A DNA stretch of 55,798 bases. It comes from Actinomycetota bacterium. Lineage in GTDB: Bacteria > Actinomycetota > Thermoleophilia > Gaiellales > Gaiellaceae. The notes beneath the pieces were generated by a model that ran no database searches, was not told the DNA's origin, and worked only from the letters and a program-made list of their open reading frames with translations. The stretch lies in contig ML178781.1 of NCBI GenBank assembly GCA_004366385.1, forward strand, positions 1-55,798. Reading direction: 5' to 3'. The position numbers and the translations under genes were made by a program. Positions 40,981-49,396 of this stretch are shown here, piece after piece (position 1 is the first letter of the stretch; every line of letters starts with the position of its first letter).

Positions 40981-41012
40981 CGCGGGCGACTCGGCAGTGC
41001 CAAGATCCGTGC

Positions 41013-42095
41013 GTGGGTGAAACCTCGCTCCCGCAGGGGACGGTCACGTTCCTCTTCAGCGATATCGAGGACTCGACGGAGCTCATGCGGCGCGTCGGCA
41101 ACGACGTCTTCGCCGAGATGCGCAGCCACCACCACCGCCTGCTCCGGGATGCCTTCCAAGCGCACGGCGGCCACGAGATCGACACCGCCGGCGACGGCTT
41201 CTTCGTCGCGTTCGACAGCGCGCGCGACGCCGTCGAGGCAGCGATCGAGGGCCAGTTGGCGCTCCGCGGCTTCGACTGGCCCGGATCCAGCGAGGTGCGC
41301 GTGCGCATGGGTCTCCACACGGCGGAACCGCTCCTCACGGGGGAGGGTTACGTGGGCGTGGGCGTCACGCGCGCGTCGCGCATCTGCGACGCGGGTCGCG
41401 GAGGCCAGATCCTCGTCTCGAACGCCACGGCCGGAATCGTCGAGGACGCAGAGCTGTCGGGAGTCGTTCTCACCGATCTCGGCCCGCACCGGTTGAAGGG
41501 CCTGCATGCCGAGCAGCGGCTGTTTCAAGTCGGAGCACCCGGGCTCGAGTCTGCGTTCCGCCCACCCCGGACGGTCGACGCAGCGACACGGAGGCCGGGA
41601 ACCGGGACGTTCCTCGTCGCGGATCTCACCAACTGGCAGCACGTCCTCCTGGCGCTCGGAGACGAAGTGAGCTCGACTCTGACCAGCGAGTACCACGTCC
41701 GTGCGAGCGCGACGATCGAGGCGCACGACGGCGTCGTGCTCGAGCTCGTAGGCGACACGGTGCTCGCGGTTTTCCACTCGGCGAGCGACGCATTACGAGC
41801 CGCCGTTGCGCTTCGCGAGCTGGTCCTCGCCTTCGACTGGCAGTCGGACGCCGAGGTGGGAGTGTCGATCGCGGTGCACTCGGGCCGCTGGTCCGGGAAT
41901 CCGCAGCGGCCGGAGGCCGGCACGGCGCTGGCCAGGTTGATGCAGCTCGTCCACTCCGTCGAGCGAGGACGCACGGTCGTGTCCGCGACGACGGCGGCGC
42001 TCGTCGAGGGCGACCGAGAGGTACCGGGCCTCCGCGTAGTGGTCGGACCCACTCGGGACGAGGCCACGACGCTCTACGAGCTCACGGGCTCGTAG
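41013..42095 (+). CDS. Tandem adenylate/guanylate cyclase-domain protein
   Basis: 360 residues from the GTG at 41013. First cyclase homology domain (about 5-165): GTVTFLFSDIEDSTELM with the first metal Asp, DTAGDGFFVAF with the second, and GYVGVGVTRASRICDAG. Second domain (about 185-355) is degenerate: FLVADLTNWQHV and LELVGDTVLAVF keep a few positions, and the rest is eroded. No transmembrane or sensor domain. It could still make cAMP as a pseudo-heterodimer or act as a nucleotide sensor. The window also has two cNMP-binding-domain proteins. Confidence 0.85.
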   Translation: MGETSLPQGTVTFLFSDIEDSTELMRRVGNDVFAEMRSHHHRLLRDAFQAHGGHEIDTAGDGFFVAFDSARDAVEAAIEGQLALRGFDWPGSSEVRVRMGLHTAEPLLTGEGYVGVGVTRASRICDAGRGGQILVSNATAGIVEDAELSGVVLTDLGPHRLKGLHAEQRLFQVGAPGLESAFRPPRTVDAATRRPGTGTFLVADLTNWQHVLLALGDEVSSTLTSEYHVRASATIEAHDGVVLELVGDTVLAVFHSASDALRAAVALRELVLAFDWQSDAEVGVSIAVHSGRWSGNPQRPEAGTALARLMQLVHSVERGRTVVSATTAALVEGDREVPGLRVVVGPTRDEATTLYELTGS

Positions 42096-42104
42096 AGTGG
42101 CCAG

Positions 42105-43271
42105 TCAGCGCTCGAAGAGCGCGGCCTGCCCCTGGCCGACGCCGACGCACATCGTCGCCACGCCGTAGCGGCCGCCACGGCGGCGGAGCTCGTGCAGGAG
42201 CGAGACGACGAGGCGCGCGCCGCTCATCCCGAGCGGGTGCCCGAGCGCGATCGCGCCGCCGTTCACGTTCACCTTCTCCTCGTCCAGGCCGAGCTCGCGG
42301 ATCACCGCGAGGCTCTGCGAGGCGAAGGCCTCGTTGAGCTCGACGAGAGCGAGGTCGTCGACCGAGAGCCCCGTGCGCTCGAGGAGCTTCCGGACGGCCG
42401 GCACCGGGCCGACGCCCATCACCCGCGGGTCGACGCCGGCGACCGCCGACGCGACGAACGCTCCCAGCGGCTCCACGCCAAGCTCGCGCGCCTTCTCCTC
42501 GCTCGCCAGCACGAGCGCGGCGGCCCCGTCGTTGATCCCGGACGAGTTCCCGGCCGTCACCGTGCCGCCGTCGCGGAAGGCCGGCCTCAGCCCTGCGAGC
42601 GCCTCCGCGGACGTGTCCGGCCGCGGGTGCTCGTCCACGACGACGTCCTCCACGGCGACGATCTCGTCGGCGAAACGACCCGCCTCCTGCGCCGCCGCCC
42701 AGCGCCGCTGCGAGCGCAGGGCGAACGCGTCCTGGTCCTCGCGCGTCACCTCCCAGCGCTCGGCGACGTTCTCACCCGTCTCGCCCATCGACTCGAGCGG
42801 GAACATCGCCACGTGGCGGGGGTTGGGGAAGCGCCAGCCGAGTGTCGAGTCCCAGATCGTGCGGTCGCCGCGGGGGAACGCGCGGTCGGGCTTGGACATG
42901 ACGAGCGGCGCGCGCGACATCGACTCGACGCCGCCGGCGACCGCAATCTCTACGTCCCCGGCCATGATCGCGTGCGCTGCGGAGACGATCGCCGAGAGCC
43001 CGGACGCGCACAGCCGGTTCACCGTGACGCCGGCGACCGAGTCTGGGAGCCCCGCGAGCAGCGCAGCCATGCGAGCGACGTTGCGGTTGTCCTCGCCCGC
43101 CTGGTTCGCGCAGCCGAGGAAGACGTCCTCGATCGCGGCCGGGTCGACCCCGGAGCGCTCGACCGCCGACTGGATCGCGAGCCCGGCGAGGTCGTCGGGC
43201 CGGACGCCGGAGAGGGCGCCGCCGTAGCGGCCGATCGGCGTCCGGACGCCGCTGAGGATCACAGCGCACAC
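42105..43271 (-). CDS. paaJ: 3-oxoadipyl-CoA / 3-oxo-5,6-dehydrosuberyl-CoA thiolase
   Basis: 388 residues. Thiolase motifs: [12 protein letters not shown] (acylated Cys), [19 protein letters not shown] (His) and a C-terminal CVGVGQGQA (second Cys). The segment [17 protein letters not shown] is characteristic of PcaF/PaaJ thiolases rather than plain acetoacetyl-CoA thiolases. It would release acetyl-CoA and succinyl-CoA at the end of phenylacetate degradation, though it lies 30 kb from paaABCD. GTG start at 43271. Confidence 0.88.
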   Translation of the reverse strand: MCAVILSGVRTPIGRYGGALSGVRPDDLAGLAIQSAVERSGVDPAAIEDVFLGCANQAGEDNRNVARMAALLAGLPDSVAGVTVNRLCASGLSAIVSAAHAIMAGDVEIAVAGGVESMSRAPLVMSKPDRAFPRGDRTIWDSTLGWRFPNPRHVAMFPLESMGETGENVAERWEVTREDQDAFALRSQRRWAAAQEAGRFADEIVAVEDVVVDEHPRPDTSAEALAGLRPAFRDGGTVTAGNSSGINDGAAALVLASEEKARELGVEPLGAFVASAVAGVDPRVMGVGPVPAVRKLLERTGLSVDDLALVELNEAFASQSLAVIRELGLDEEKVNVNGGAIALGHPLGMSGARLVVSLLHELRRRGGRYGVATMCVGVGQGQAALFER

Positions 43272-43318
43272 GGGAAGGAGTGTATGGACGAGCCCTGCCT
43301 CGTCACACGCCCACAGGC

Positions 43319-43435
43319 CTGTGGAGCGATTGGAACAGTATTGGCGCAGAGTCGTTCACCACGCGCGCGCAGATCGGCGGTACGCTCGCCGCGGGTGGAG
43401 GGTGGCCGAACACCCCACCCAGGGTGGGGAGAACG
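43319..43435 (-). repeat. 117-bp dispersed intergenic repeat, copy B
   Basis: Reverse-orientation copy of 33913-34029, ungapped, about 86% identical. It occupies most of the 169-bp gap between the thiolase and mqnD. The hairpin CCCCACCC/GGGTGGGG is fully conserved; substitutions are spread through the rest. Confidence 0.85.
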
Positions 43436-43440
43436 CACGC

Positions 43441-44268
43441 CTACGCGACGAAGTCGACCTGCACCGGCTCGGGGAATGCGCCCAGCGCCTCGCCGCGCCG
43501 CAGCAGCTCCGTGACTGCCTTGCGCCCCTCGTCGCCGTAGTCCTTAGTCAGCTCGTTCACGTACATGGAGACGAAGCGATCGGCGACCGCGGCGTCGATC
43601 CCGCGCCCGAACTGGAGCGCGTACTCGAGCGCCTCCGCGCGATGGTCGAGCCCGCACTGGATCGCCTCCCGCAAGACCGCCGAGACCTCGCCCAACGTCT
43701 CCTCGCCCAGATCCCGCCGCGCCACGTTGACTCCCAGCGGCAGCGGCAGACCCGTCTCCAGCAGCCACCACTCACCGAGGTCGAGCACCTTCACGAGGCC
43801 GTGGTCCTCGAACGTGAGCTGGCTCTCGTGGATGACGAGCCCCGCGTCCGCGCGGCCGGAAGCGACCTCCTCCGGGATCTCGTCGAACGGGAGCTCGCGA
43901 TGCCGGAAGTCGCCGAGCACGAGCCGCAGCGTCAGGAACGACGTCGTCAGCGCCCCCGGGACCACGATCTCCGCGCCCAGGAGCTCCTCGCGGGAGAGTG
44001 TGCGCGGCGCGACGACCACCGGCCCGTACCCGGAGCCGATGCTCGCCCCGTGCGGCAGCAGCGCGTAGTCCTCCTGCACGAACGGGTACGCGGCCAGCGA
44101 GAGCGCCGTCACCTCGAGCCGCGCCGCGCGCGCCCATTGGTTCAGCGTCTCGATGTCGCCGAGGACCTGCTCGAACTCGTGCCCGCGCGCGTCCACGAGG
44201 TCGGTCGTGAGCGCCCAGAACATGAACGCGTCATCGGGATCGGGGCTGTGGCCGACTCGGATCCGCAA
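43441..44268 (-). CDS. mqnD: 1,4-dihydroxy-6-naphthoate synthase
   Basis: 275 residues. The N-terminus VGHSPDPDDAFMFWAL is diagnostic of MqnD, followed by DIETLNQWA and the periplasmic-binding-protein-like fold with GSGYGPVVVAP and a later ADAGLVIHESQLTF. It converts cyclic dehypoxanthine futalosine to 1,4-dihydroxy-6-naphthoate in the futalosine route to menaquinone. No other mqn genes are in the window. The stop is 6 bp from the dispersed repeat. Confidence 0.93.
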   Translation of the reverse strand: MRIRVGHSPDPDDAFMFWALTTDLVDARGHEFEQVLGDIETLNQWARAARLEVTALSLAAYPFVQEDYALLPHGASIGSGYGPVVVAPRTLSREELLGAEIVVPGALTTSFLTLRLVLGDFRHRELPFDEIPEEVASGRADAGLVIHESQLTFEDHGLVKVLDLGEWWLLETGLPLPLGVNVARRDLGEETLGEVSAVLREAIQCGLDHRAEALEYALQFGRGIDAAVADRFVSMYVNELTKDYGDEGRKAVTELLRRGEALGAFPEPVQVDFVA

Positions 44269-44367
44269 GGACGCGGCACGCTAGCACCGCGTGTCGCGAG
44301 CGCGACTCGACAACCGCCGCTCAGCCGACGGCGAGCACCGGCAGCCACGCAACGGCGCGGGCAGGGC

Positions 44368-44709
44368 TCAGCGGTTGAAGAACCAGCGCTCGAGCAGCGG
44401 GAGGACCTCCTTGCGCGTGAACGGCCGAGCGTCCACGTCGCGGCCGTCCGACTCGAGCACGACGACGTCGTCCTCGAGCGCCTCGTTGGCGCGCCCGAGC
44501 GCGTCGTCGAGCTCGTAGCCCTCGAAGATCACGTCCTCCGGCCGCGTCTCGTCGGACTCGCGCAGCTGCGGGTTCACCGCGCGGGCGACGGCCCACACTC
44601 CGCCCGCGCGCCGCTCGATCCAGAGCACGATGCGCTCCTCGTCGCCCGCGTCGTCGACACCGACGAGCGTCCGCTCGGCGAACCGGCCCTCTCGCGAGCT
44701 GCGTCTCAT
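44368..44709 (-). CDS. Hypothetical protein
   Basis: 113 residues from the ATG at 44709. Soluble and rather acidic, with RTLVGVDDAGDEERIVLWIERR, VNPQLRES and PEDVIFEGYELDDALGRANEAL, ending ERWFFNR. No known motif. The 99 bp between its end and mqnD show nothing I can name. Divergent from the next small gene with 24 bp between starts, so their promoters overlap. Confidence 0.65.
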   Translation of the reverse strand: MRRSSREGRFAERTLVGVDDAGDEERIVLWIERRAGGVWAVARAVNPQLRESDETRPEDVIFEGYELDDALGRANEALEDDVVVLESDGRDVDARPFTRKEVLPLLERWFFNR

Positions 44710-44733
44710 GCACCCTGGATACAATCGCGTCTC

Positions 44734-44979
44734 GTGGCTGCGTTCAAGAACCTCTTCTCATTCCTCTTCCAGCGCAGCTCGGCGGAGGAGCACGTTGCGC
44801 GGTACGTGATCCGCGAGCACGACCGGGGGCGGACGCTCGACGAGATCCTCGCCGACAAGTACGTCCAGAACCGCCTGACACCCGAGCAGCAGCGGCGCCT
44901 GCTCGACCGGCCCGAGGTCATCGAGGCCATCTCCGGGGACACGCTCGAGGCCGCGAAGGCCTCTGTCGAGTCGGCATAG
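44734..44979 (+). CDS. Small hypothetical protein
   Basis: 81 residues from the GTG at 44734. An amphipathic N-terminus (AAFKNLFSFLFQRS) is followed by a charged helical body (HVARYVIREHDRG, LDEILADKYVQNRLTPEQ) and a short acidic end. No known family. The start is supported by the loss of sense upstream and by TACAAT 11 bp before it, which could serve as a -10 of a nearly leaderless transcript. Confidence 0.65.
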   Translation: MAAFKNLFSFLFQRSSAEEHVARYVIREHDRGRTLDEILADKYVQNRLTPEQQRRLLDRPEVIEAISGDTLEAAKASVESA

Positions 44980-45012
44980 GAGCGCTCCACGCGCGCCGCG
45001 TACGCCCGGCGC

Positions 45013-45942
45013 CTACACCTCGGTTCCGACGCCACGCTCTCGCGCGCGCTCGATGGCCGCCGACGCGATCGCCACGTCCCACGCCGCGAGGCCGTTCGAC
45101 TTGAAGACGACGATGTCCTCGTCCGACTGGCGGCCGGCGATCTCGCCGGCGACCACCTCGCCCAGCTCGTGCACCTCGAGCCAATCGAGCACGCCCGACT
45201 CGACGGGCTCGATCAGGTCGCCCGACTCGAGCTTCGCCTGCTCGCGCGAGTCGCAGCAGACGAAGGACGCCCGCTCGAGGACGGCGTTGTCGAGCTCGCG
45301 GCGGCTCGGCACGTTCGCCCCCGCTCCCACGATCAGCGCGCCCGGCTTCAGCCACTCCCCGCGCAGGACGGGATCGCGCGAGCTCGTGATCGTGACGACG
45401 ACGTCCTGCTCGGAGGGGTCGCGGTGGCTCTCACCCGGCTCCGCCGCGACCTTCGCGCAGAACGCGGCGAGCCGCTCCTCCGAGCGCGAGTACGCCACGA
45501 CGCGCTCGATCCCGGGCAGGGCGGCACGCACGCACGCGACCTGCGTCTCCGCCTGATGGCCGCTGCCGATGACGCCGAGCGTCGTCGCCGCGGGCCGCGC
45601 GAGGTGCTTCGCGGCGACCCCGGTGGCGGCCCCGGTGCGCAGGCGACCGAGGTGGTCGGCCTCGAGCACGGCCACGAGCTCGGCGCGCTCGGCGTCGAAG
45701 AGGCAGACGACGAAGCTCGTCCCCGCGGGGCCAGCCACGTAGAGCTTCCCGCCCGCGAGCCCGAGCTCGAGGTCCGACGCCGCCATGTCCGCCAGCGACC
45801 CCTCCTCGAGCCGGAGCCGGCGGCGCGGCGCGTTCTCGATCCGCCCTCGCCCGAGGCGCTCGAAGCAGGCCTCGACGGCCTGGACGGCGTCCGCCGGCTC
45901 GAGGATCGCGGCGACATCCGACTCGGTGAGGTACAGCGGCAC
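45013..45942 (-). CDS. Ornithine cyclodeaminase/mu-crystallin family protein
   Basis: 309 residues from the GTG at 45942. N-terminal YLTESDVAAIL, the segment GGKLYVA, then the NAD-binding GVIGSGHQAETQVACVRA and VVVTITSSRDPVL. The family includes ornithine cyclodeaminase, alanine dehydrogenase and delta1-piperideine/pyrroline-2-carboxylate reductases. The last is attractive because a proline racemase-type gene is in the window, but that is speculation. It is divergent from the FTCD_C gene. Confidence 0.88.
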   Translation of the reverse strand: MPLYLTESDVAAILEPADAVQAVEACFERLGRGRIENAPRRRLRLEEGSLADMAASDLELGLAGGKLYVAGPAGTSFVVCLFDAERAELVAVLEADHLGRLRTGAATGVAAKHLARPAATTLGVIGSGHQAETQVACVRAALPGIERVVAYSRSEERLAAFCAKVAAEPGESHRDPSEQDVVVTITSSRDPVLRGEWLKPGALIVGAGANVPSRRELDNAVLERASFVCCDSREQAKLESGDLIEPVESGVLDWLEVHELGEVVAGEIAGRQSDEDIVVFKSNGLAAWDVAIASAAIERARERGVGTEV

Positions 45943-45992
45943 GGGCGGGAAGTCTATGAACGAGCGCCGTCTCGTCGTAGACTCGTTCTGCT

Positions 45993-46583
45993 CTGGCGAC
46001 CGAGAACTACCTCGATCTGCCGCTCTCCGGCTTCCTCGAGCGCCTGGCGGCGGGCGCGGCGCCGGGCGGCGGCTCCGCGGCGGCGTTGACGGTCGCCTTC
46101 GCGGCGAGCCTCGTCGCGATGGTCGCCCGGTCGTCGCGCGGAGGGCCGTGGAAGGACGTGGACGGCGTCGGCGCCCAGGCACTCGCGATCCGGCAGCGAG
46201 CGGCCCCGCTCGCCGCGACCGATGCAGCCGCCTGGGAGGAGGCGCTGGGCGCGCTCCGAGCCGCGGAGGAACGCGGCGCGGAGTCGCGAGACGGATCGCT
46301 CGAGACAGCCCTCGACCGCGCCGCCGCCATCCCTCTGGAGGTCGCCGAGCTCGCGGCCGACGTCGCCGCACTCGCGGCACTCGCGGCCGAGCACTGCGAG
46401 GCGCCGTACCGTGCAGACGCAGCCGCCGCAGCCGCGCTCGCCGCCGGCGCAGCACGTGCGGCCGCCCATCTCGTCGAGGTCAACCTCGCCGTGCACGGGA
46501 ACGACCAGCGGCTCGCGCGCGCACTCGCGAGCGCCGACGTCGCGGCCGACCACGCCGGTCGCGTTCTCGCGTCGATCCGATGA
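45993..46583 (+). CDS. Cyclodeaminase/cyclohydrolase (FTCD_C) family protein, probable CTG start
   Basis: About 196 residues. The family core PLSGFLERLAAGAAPGGGSAAALT, then AASLVAMVAR and a long Ala-rich helical bundle match formiminotransferase-cyclodeaminase C-domain proteins (formimino-THF metabolism). In the frame, an upstream TAG (45978) and the start of homology leave only one plausible initiator, CTG at 45993, giving an N-terminus (L/M)ATENYLDLPLS. TAGACT 9 bp before it resembles a -10, which would make the transcript nearly leaderless. The next standard start (46086, TTG) would remove the conserved GGGS loop. Confidence 0.8.
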   Translation: MATENYLDLPLSGFLERLAAGAAPGGGSAAALTVAFAASLVAMVARSSRGGPWKDVDGVGAQALAIRQRAAPLAATDAAAWEEALGALRAAEERGAESRDGSLETALDRAAAIPLEVAELAADVAALAALAAEHCEAPYRADAAAAAALAAGAARAAAHLVEVNLAVHGNDQRLARALASADVAADHAGRVLASIR

Positions 46584-46593
46584 CAATCCGACG

Positions 46594-47154
46594 GTGGTCC
46601 CGCTCTCCACGCTGACCGACGCCGAGCTCGTCCACCGCTGCCGCGAGGGCGACGCGGACGCCTGGAACGAGCTCGTCGAGCGCTTCTCGCGCTACGTGTA
46701 CGCAGTCTGCGTCCGCGGCTTCCGCCTGAGCGACCCGGACGCCGAGGACGTCTTCCAGGAGGTGTTCGCCCGCGCCTACGCGAACCTCGCGTCGTTGCGC
46801 GACGACTCGGCGCTCCGCCCGTGGCTCGGCCAGCTCACGCGCAGGCTCTGCATCGACGCGCTCGCGCGGGCCCAGCGCGAGCAGCCCGCAGCCGACCCCG
46901 TGGTCGAGGGGACCGCGCACAGCCTGGACGAGGTCGAGGAGGCGTTCGTCGTCCGCGAGGCGCTGGCGACGCTGCCGGAGGCATGCCAGGAGATCCTCGA
47001 CCGCTTCTTCGCGCAGGATCAGAGCTACCGCACGATCTCGAGCGAGCTCGACCTCCCGGCCGGGACGATCGCCAGCCGCATCGCCCGCTGCCTCGGAAAG
47101 CTGCGCGAGGAGCTCGAGGGAAGAAGCCACCCCACTTCCGAGTCTGGTGTGTAG
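46594..47154 (+). CDS. ECF-type RNA polymerase sigma factor
   Basis: 186 residues from the GTG at 46594. Region 2 shows CREGDADAWNELVERFSRYVYAV and DPDAEDVFQEVFARAY. Region 4 shows LPEACQEILDRFF...YRTISSELDLPAGTIASRIARCLGKLREEL. No extra sensory domain. The stop TAG is followed directly by the ATG of an 85-residue protein, which is where an anti-sigma or partner is often encoded. It lies 10 bp after the FTCD_C gene. Confidence 0.9.
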   Translation: MVPLSTLTDAELVHRCREGDADAWNELVERFSRYVYAVCVRGFRLSDPDAEDVFQEVFARAYANLASLRDDSALRPWLGQLTRRLCIDALARAQREQPAADPVVEGTAHSLDEVEEAFVVREALATLPEACQEILDRFFAQDQSYRTISSELDLPAGTIASRIARCLGKLREELEGRSHPTSESGV

Positions 47155-47412
47155 ATGGATCGCGCGCCGAACGAGGAACGGTTGGGGGAGCTCCTGCACA
47201 TCCTCCGCCCCGCACCCGAGGCCTGGGTGCGGGCAGCGCAGGAGCTGCCGGGCCTTCGCGAGTCGCTCGGCGAGATCGTCGCGCGCGCCGAAGCCGACCT
47301 CGAGTTCCGCGCCGCGCTCATCGCCGACCTCGAGACGGCGCTCGGGCAGGCGGGCTACGAGCCGGGCGAGCGCCTTCTCGAGGCGGTTCGCCGGCGGCTC
47401 ACCGAGCGCTGA
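47155..47412 (+). CDS. Small helical protein following the sigma factor gene
   Basis: 85 residues, ATG immediately after the sigma stop. Predicted almost fully helical and acidic: ERLGELLHILRPAPEAWVRAAQELP, then GLRESLGEIVARAEADLEFRAALIADLETAL and GERLLEAVRRRL. No zinc-binding HxxxCxxC motif and no membrane helix, so it is not a classical ZAS anti-sigma factor. Position argues for a partner or modulator of the sigma factor, but nothing in the sequence proves it. Confidence 0.7.
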   Translation: MDRAPNEERLGELLHILRPAPEAWVRAAQELPGLRESLGEIVARAEADLEFRAALIADLETALGQAGYEPGERLLEAVRRRLTER

Positions 47413-47434
47413 CGCGACCGAATACGATCCGCGC

Positions 47435-48283
47435 GTGAGCGAGGTCGCCGCGCACTCGGGCGCCCGTGAGGCGCCGCTTCCCGCCTGGAGCCTGCCGAAG
47501 GACGCGGTCGACCGGATCGCGCTGCCGGACGACTGGCCGGATCGCGTCACGCGCGAGTGGGCGTTCGGCGGCTCGACGGGTGCCGGCGTCCGCGTCTGCA
47601 TCCTCGACTCGGGGGTCGACGGCGATCACCCGAGCGTGGGCGGCCTCGAGAGCGCGGTCGCGATCGAGCTCGACGAACGCGACGAGGCCGTCGTCGAGCC
47701 CGACGAGGAGGGCGACGTCTCCGGGCACGGGACCGCGTGCGCCGGGATCGTGCGGGCGCTCGCCCCGGACTGCCGCATCTCCAGCGTCCGCGTGCTCGGC
47801 GCGAAGTTCACGGGCAGCGGGGGAGTCCTCCTCGCGGGGCTCCGCTACGCGATCGAGCAGGGCTTCGACGTGATCAACATGAGCCTGTCGACGACGAAGA
47901 AGCCGTTCGCGGTCGTGCTGCACGAGCTCGCGGACAGCGCGTACTTCCGGCGCACGGTGCTCGTGGCGTCCGCGCACAACATGCCCGTGGAGAGCTACCC
48001 GTGGCGCTTCTCGTCGGTCATCTCGGTGGGCAGCCACGAGGAGACCGACCCGCTCGCCTTCTACTACAACCCGAGCCCGCCCGTGGAGTTCTTCGGGCGC
48101 GGCGTGAACGTCGAGGTGCCCTGGAGCGACGGACGGACGCTCACCGTCTCCGGGAACAGCTTCGCGACCCCGCACCTGTCCGGGATCTGCGCGCTGATCC
48201 TCGCGCAGCACCCAGAGCTGACGCCGTTCCAGCTCAAGAGCGTCCTCTACCTGACCGCGACGAACGTTGGGGGTGGCAAGTGA
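47435..48283 (+). CDS. Subtilisin-like (S8) serine protease without signal peptide
   Basis: 282 residues from the GTG at 47435. Catalytic triad: Asp in CILDSGVDGDHP, His in GHGTACAGIV and Ser in GNSFATPHLSG, with the oxyanion Asn in SAHN. No signal peptide and no propeptide of normal size, so it seems an intracellular protease or a variant for a specific partner. TACGAT ends 6 bp before the GTG, suggesting a leaderless transcript. Its stop overlaps the GAF gene by 4 nt (GTGA). Confidence 0.9.
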   Translation: MSEVAAHSGAREAPLPAWSLPKDAVDRIALPDDWPDRVTREWAFGGSTGAGVRVCILDSGVDGDHPSVGGLESAVAIELDERDEAVVEPDEEGDVSGHGTACAGIVRALAPDCRISSVRVLGAKFTGSGGVLLAGLRYAIEQGFDVINMSLSTTKKPFAVVLHELADSAYFRRTVLVASAHNMPVESYPWRFSSVISVGSHEETDPLAFYYNPSPPVEFFGRGVNVEVPWSDGRTLTVSGNSFATPHLSGICALILAQHPELTPFQLKSVLYLTATNVGGGK

Positions 48284-48933
48284 CCGACAGACCTGATCTC
48301 CGCTCCGCCGTCGCTGCCGGCGTGGTCGGCTCGGAGGACTCGTTCCGGGCGCTGCTCGAGGCGATCGTCGAGGTCGCGCGCTCGATCTTCGGCGCCAGGG
48401 CCTCCTCGATCCTGCTCCTCGACGAGGAGACGGAGGAGCTCGTCTTCGAGGCGGTGGTGGGCGAGGGCGAGGACCGGCTCCTCGGGACGCGCTTCCCGGC
48501 CGGCACCGGCATCGCCGGCTGGGTGCTGGCCACGCGCACGCCGCTCGTGATCGAGGACGTGCAGAACGACCCGCGCTTCGCGCGCGACGTGGCCGAGGGA
48601 ACGGGCTACGTGCCGAAGGGCCTGATGGCGGCGCCGCTGCTGCACGACGAGGGCGCGCTCGGCGTTCTCTCGGTGCTCGACCGCCCCGAGCAGACGCTCT
48701 TCAGCCTCCAAGAGATGGAGCTGCTCGGCCTGTTCGCGAACCAGGCCGCGATCGCCGTCGACCTCCTGCTCAAGGCACGCAAGGCCGAAGCGCTCCTGGG
48801 CGACGAGCAGGACGACCTCGGCGTCGTGGCGAAGCTCGCCTCGGCGGTCGACGCCCTCGAAGGCGAGCGCCGCGCAGCGGGCGTCAGGCTGCTCGACGAG
48901 CTCGCGACGACGCTCGGCGCACGCGGCACCTGA
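48280..48933 (+). CDS. GAF-domain protein
   Basis: 217 residues from the GTG at 48280. A GAF domain spans about residues 20-165: SSILLLDEETEELVFEAVVGEG, GTGIAGWVLATRTPLVIEDV, GLMAAPLLHDEGALGVLSVLD and ANQAAIAVD. A short helical tail follows. No output domain. Coupled to the subtilase by a 4-nt overlap, which suggests that ligand binding by GAF could control the protease. That link is inference. Confidence 0.9.
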   Translation: MTDRPDLRSAVAAGVVGSEDSFRALLEAIVEVARSIFGARASSILLLDEETEELVFEAVVGEGEDRLLGTRFPAGTGIAGWVLATRTPLVIEDVQNDPRFARDVAEGTGYVPKGLMAAPLLHDEGALGVLSVLDRPEQTLFSLQEMELLGLFANQAAIAVDLLLKARKAEALLGDEQDDLGVVAKLASAVDALEGERRAAGVRLLDELATTLGARGT

Positions 48934-48986
48934 GCACTCGGCGGCCGCCACACGGCGAAGCGAGCACGGGACAGGTCTGGAAAGAG

Positions 48987-49012
48987 AGAGGCCCGGGCGT
49001 GCCCGGGCCTCT
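48987..49012. terminator. Strong terminator hairpin between converging genes
   Basis: AGAGGCCCGGGC and GCCCGGGCCTCT form a perfect 12-bp stem around GT. On the minus strand it is followed by a pyrimidine-rich CTCTTTCC, so it best fits termination of the DVEGH-repeat gene. It can also stop the GAF transcript. Confidence 0.8.
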
Positions 49013-49033
49013 GAACTTCGATCGCTGCCGCAG

Positions 49034-49282
49034 CTACTCGGCGACGTTCTCCGCCACGTTCTCGGCGACGTTCTCCGCCACGTTCTCGGCGAAGTGATGG
49101 CCCTCGACGTCCGGCTGGTCGTCCTGGGCCTCGGCGACGTTCTCCGCCATGTTCTCGGCGAAGTTGTGCCCCTCGACGTCCGGCTGGTCTCCCTGGGCCT
49201 CGGCGACGACCGGGGGCTTCTCCGCGTAGAAGTGGCCCTCGACGTCCTCCTCGCCTACCGGCTGGTTCTGCTCGTCCGACAT
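49034..49282 (-). CDS. Small acidic repeat protein with DVEGH motifs
   Basis: 82 residues. Three copies of DVEGH-x-x-AE (near residues 13, 35 and 58) are spaced by Gln/Asp-rich linkers (AQGDQP, AQDDQP), and the protein ends in a perfect tetrapeptide array AENV repeated four times. No signal peptide, no Cys. A strong ribosome-binding site (AAAGGAGGAG) precedes the ATG, and a strong terminator follows the stop, so it appears highly expressed. Small actinobacterial proteins with a DVEGH motif exist but I know of no function. Could be a peptide precursor or a metal-binding buffer protein. Confidence 0.8.
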   Translation of the reverse strand: MSDEQNQPVGEEDVEGHFYAEKPPVVAEAQGDQPDVEGHNFAENMAENVAEAQDDQPDVEGHHFAENVAENVAENVAENVAE

Positions 49283-49396
49283 GCGCGTCTCCTCCTTTCG
49301 AGCATCTGTGCGATCTCAGTCACAAGACCGAGAACAGCTCCGAAATCTTCCCTTGCTTCCTTTGATTTGACAAGGGGCGGGTGAGATGCTGCCCGC

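Noticed and set aside
43321-44979. 552-residue frame ending in the 81-residue protein
   Set aside because: Most of it is antisense to mqnD and to the 113-residue gene; only the last 81 codons make sense.
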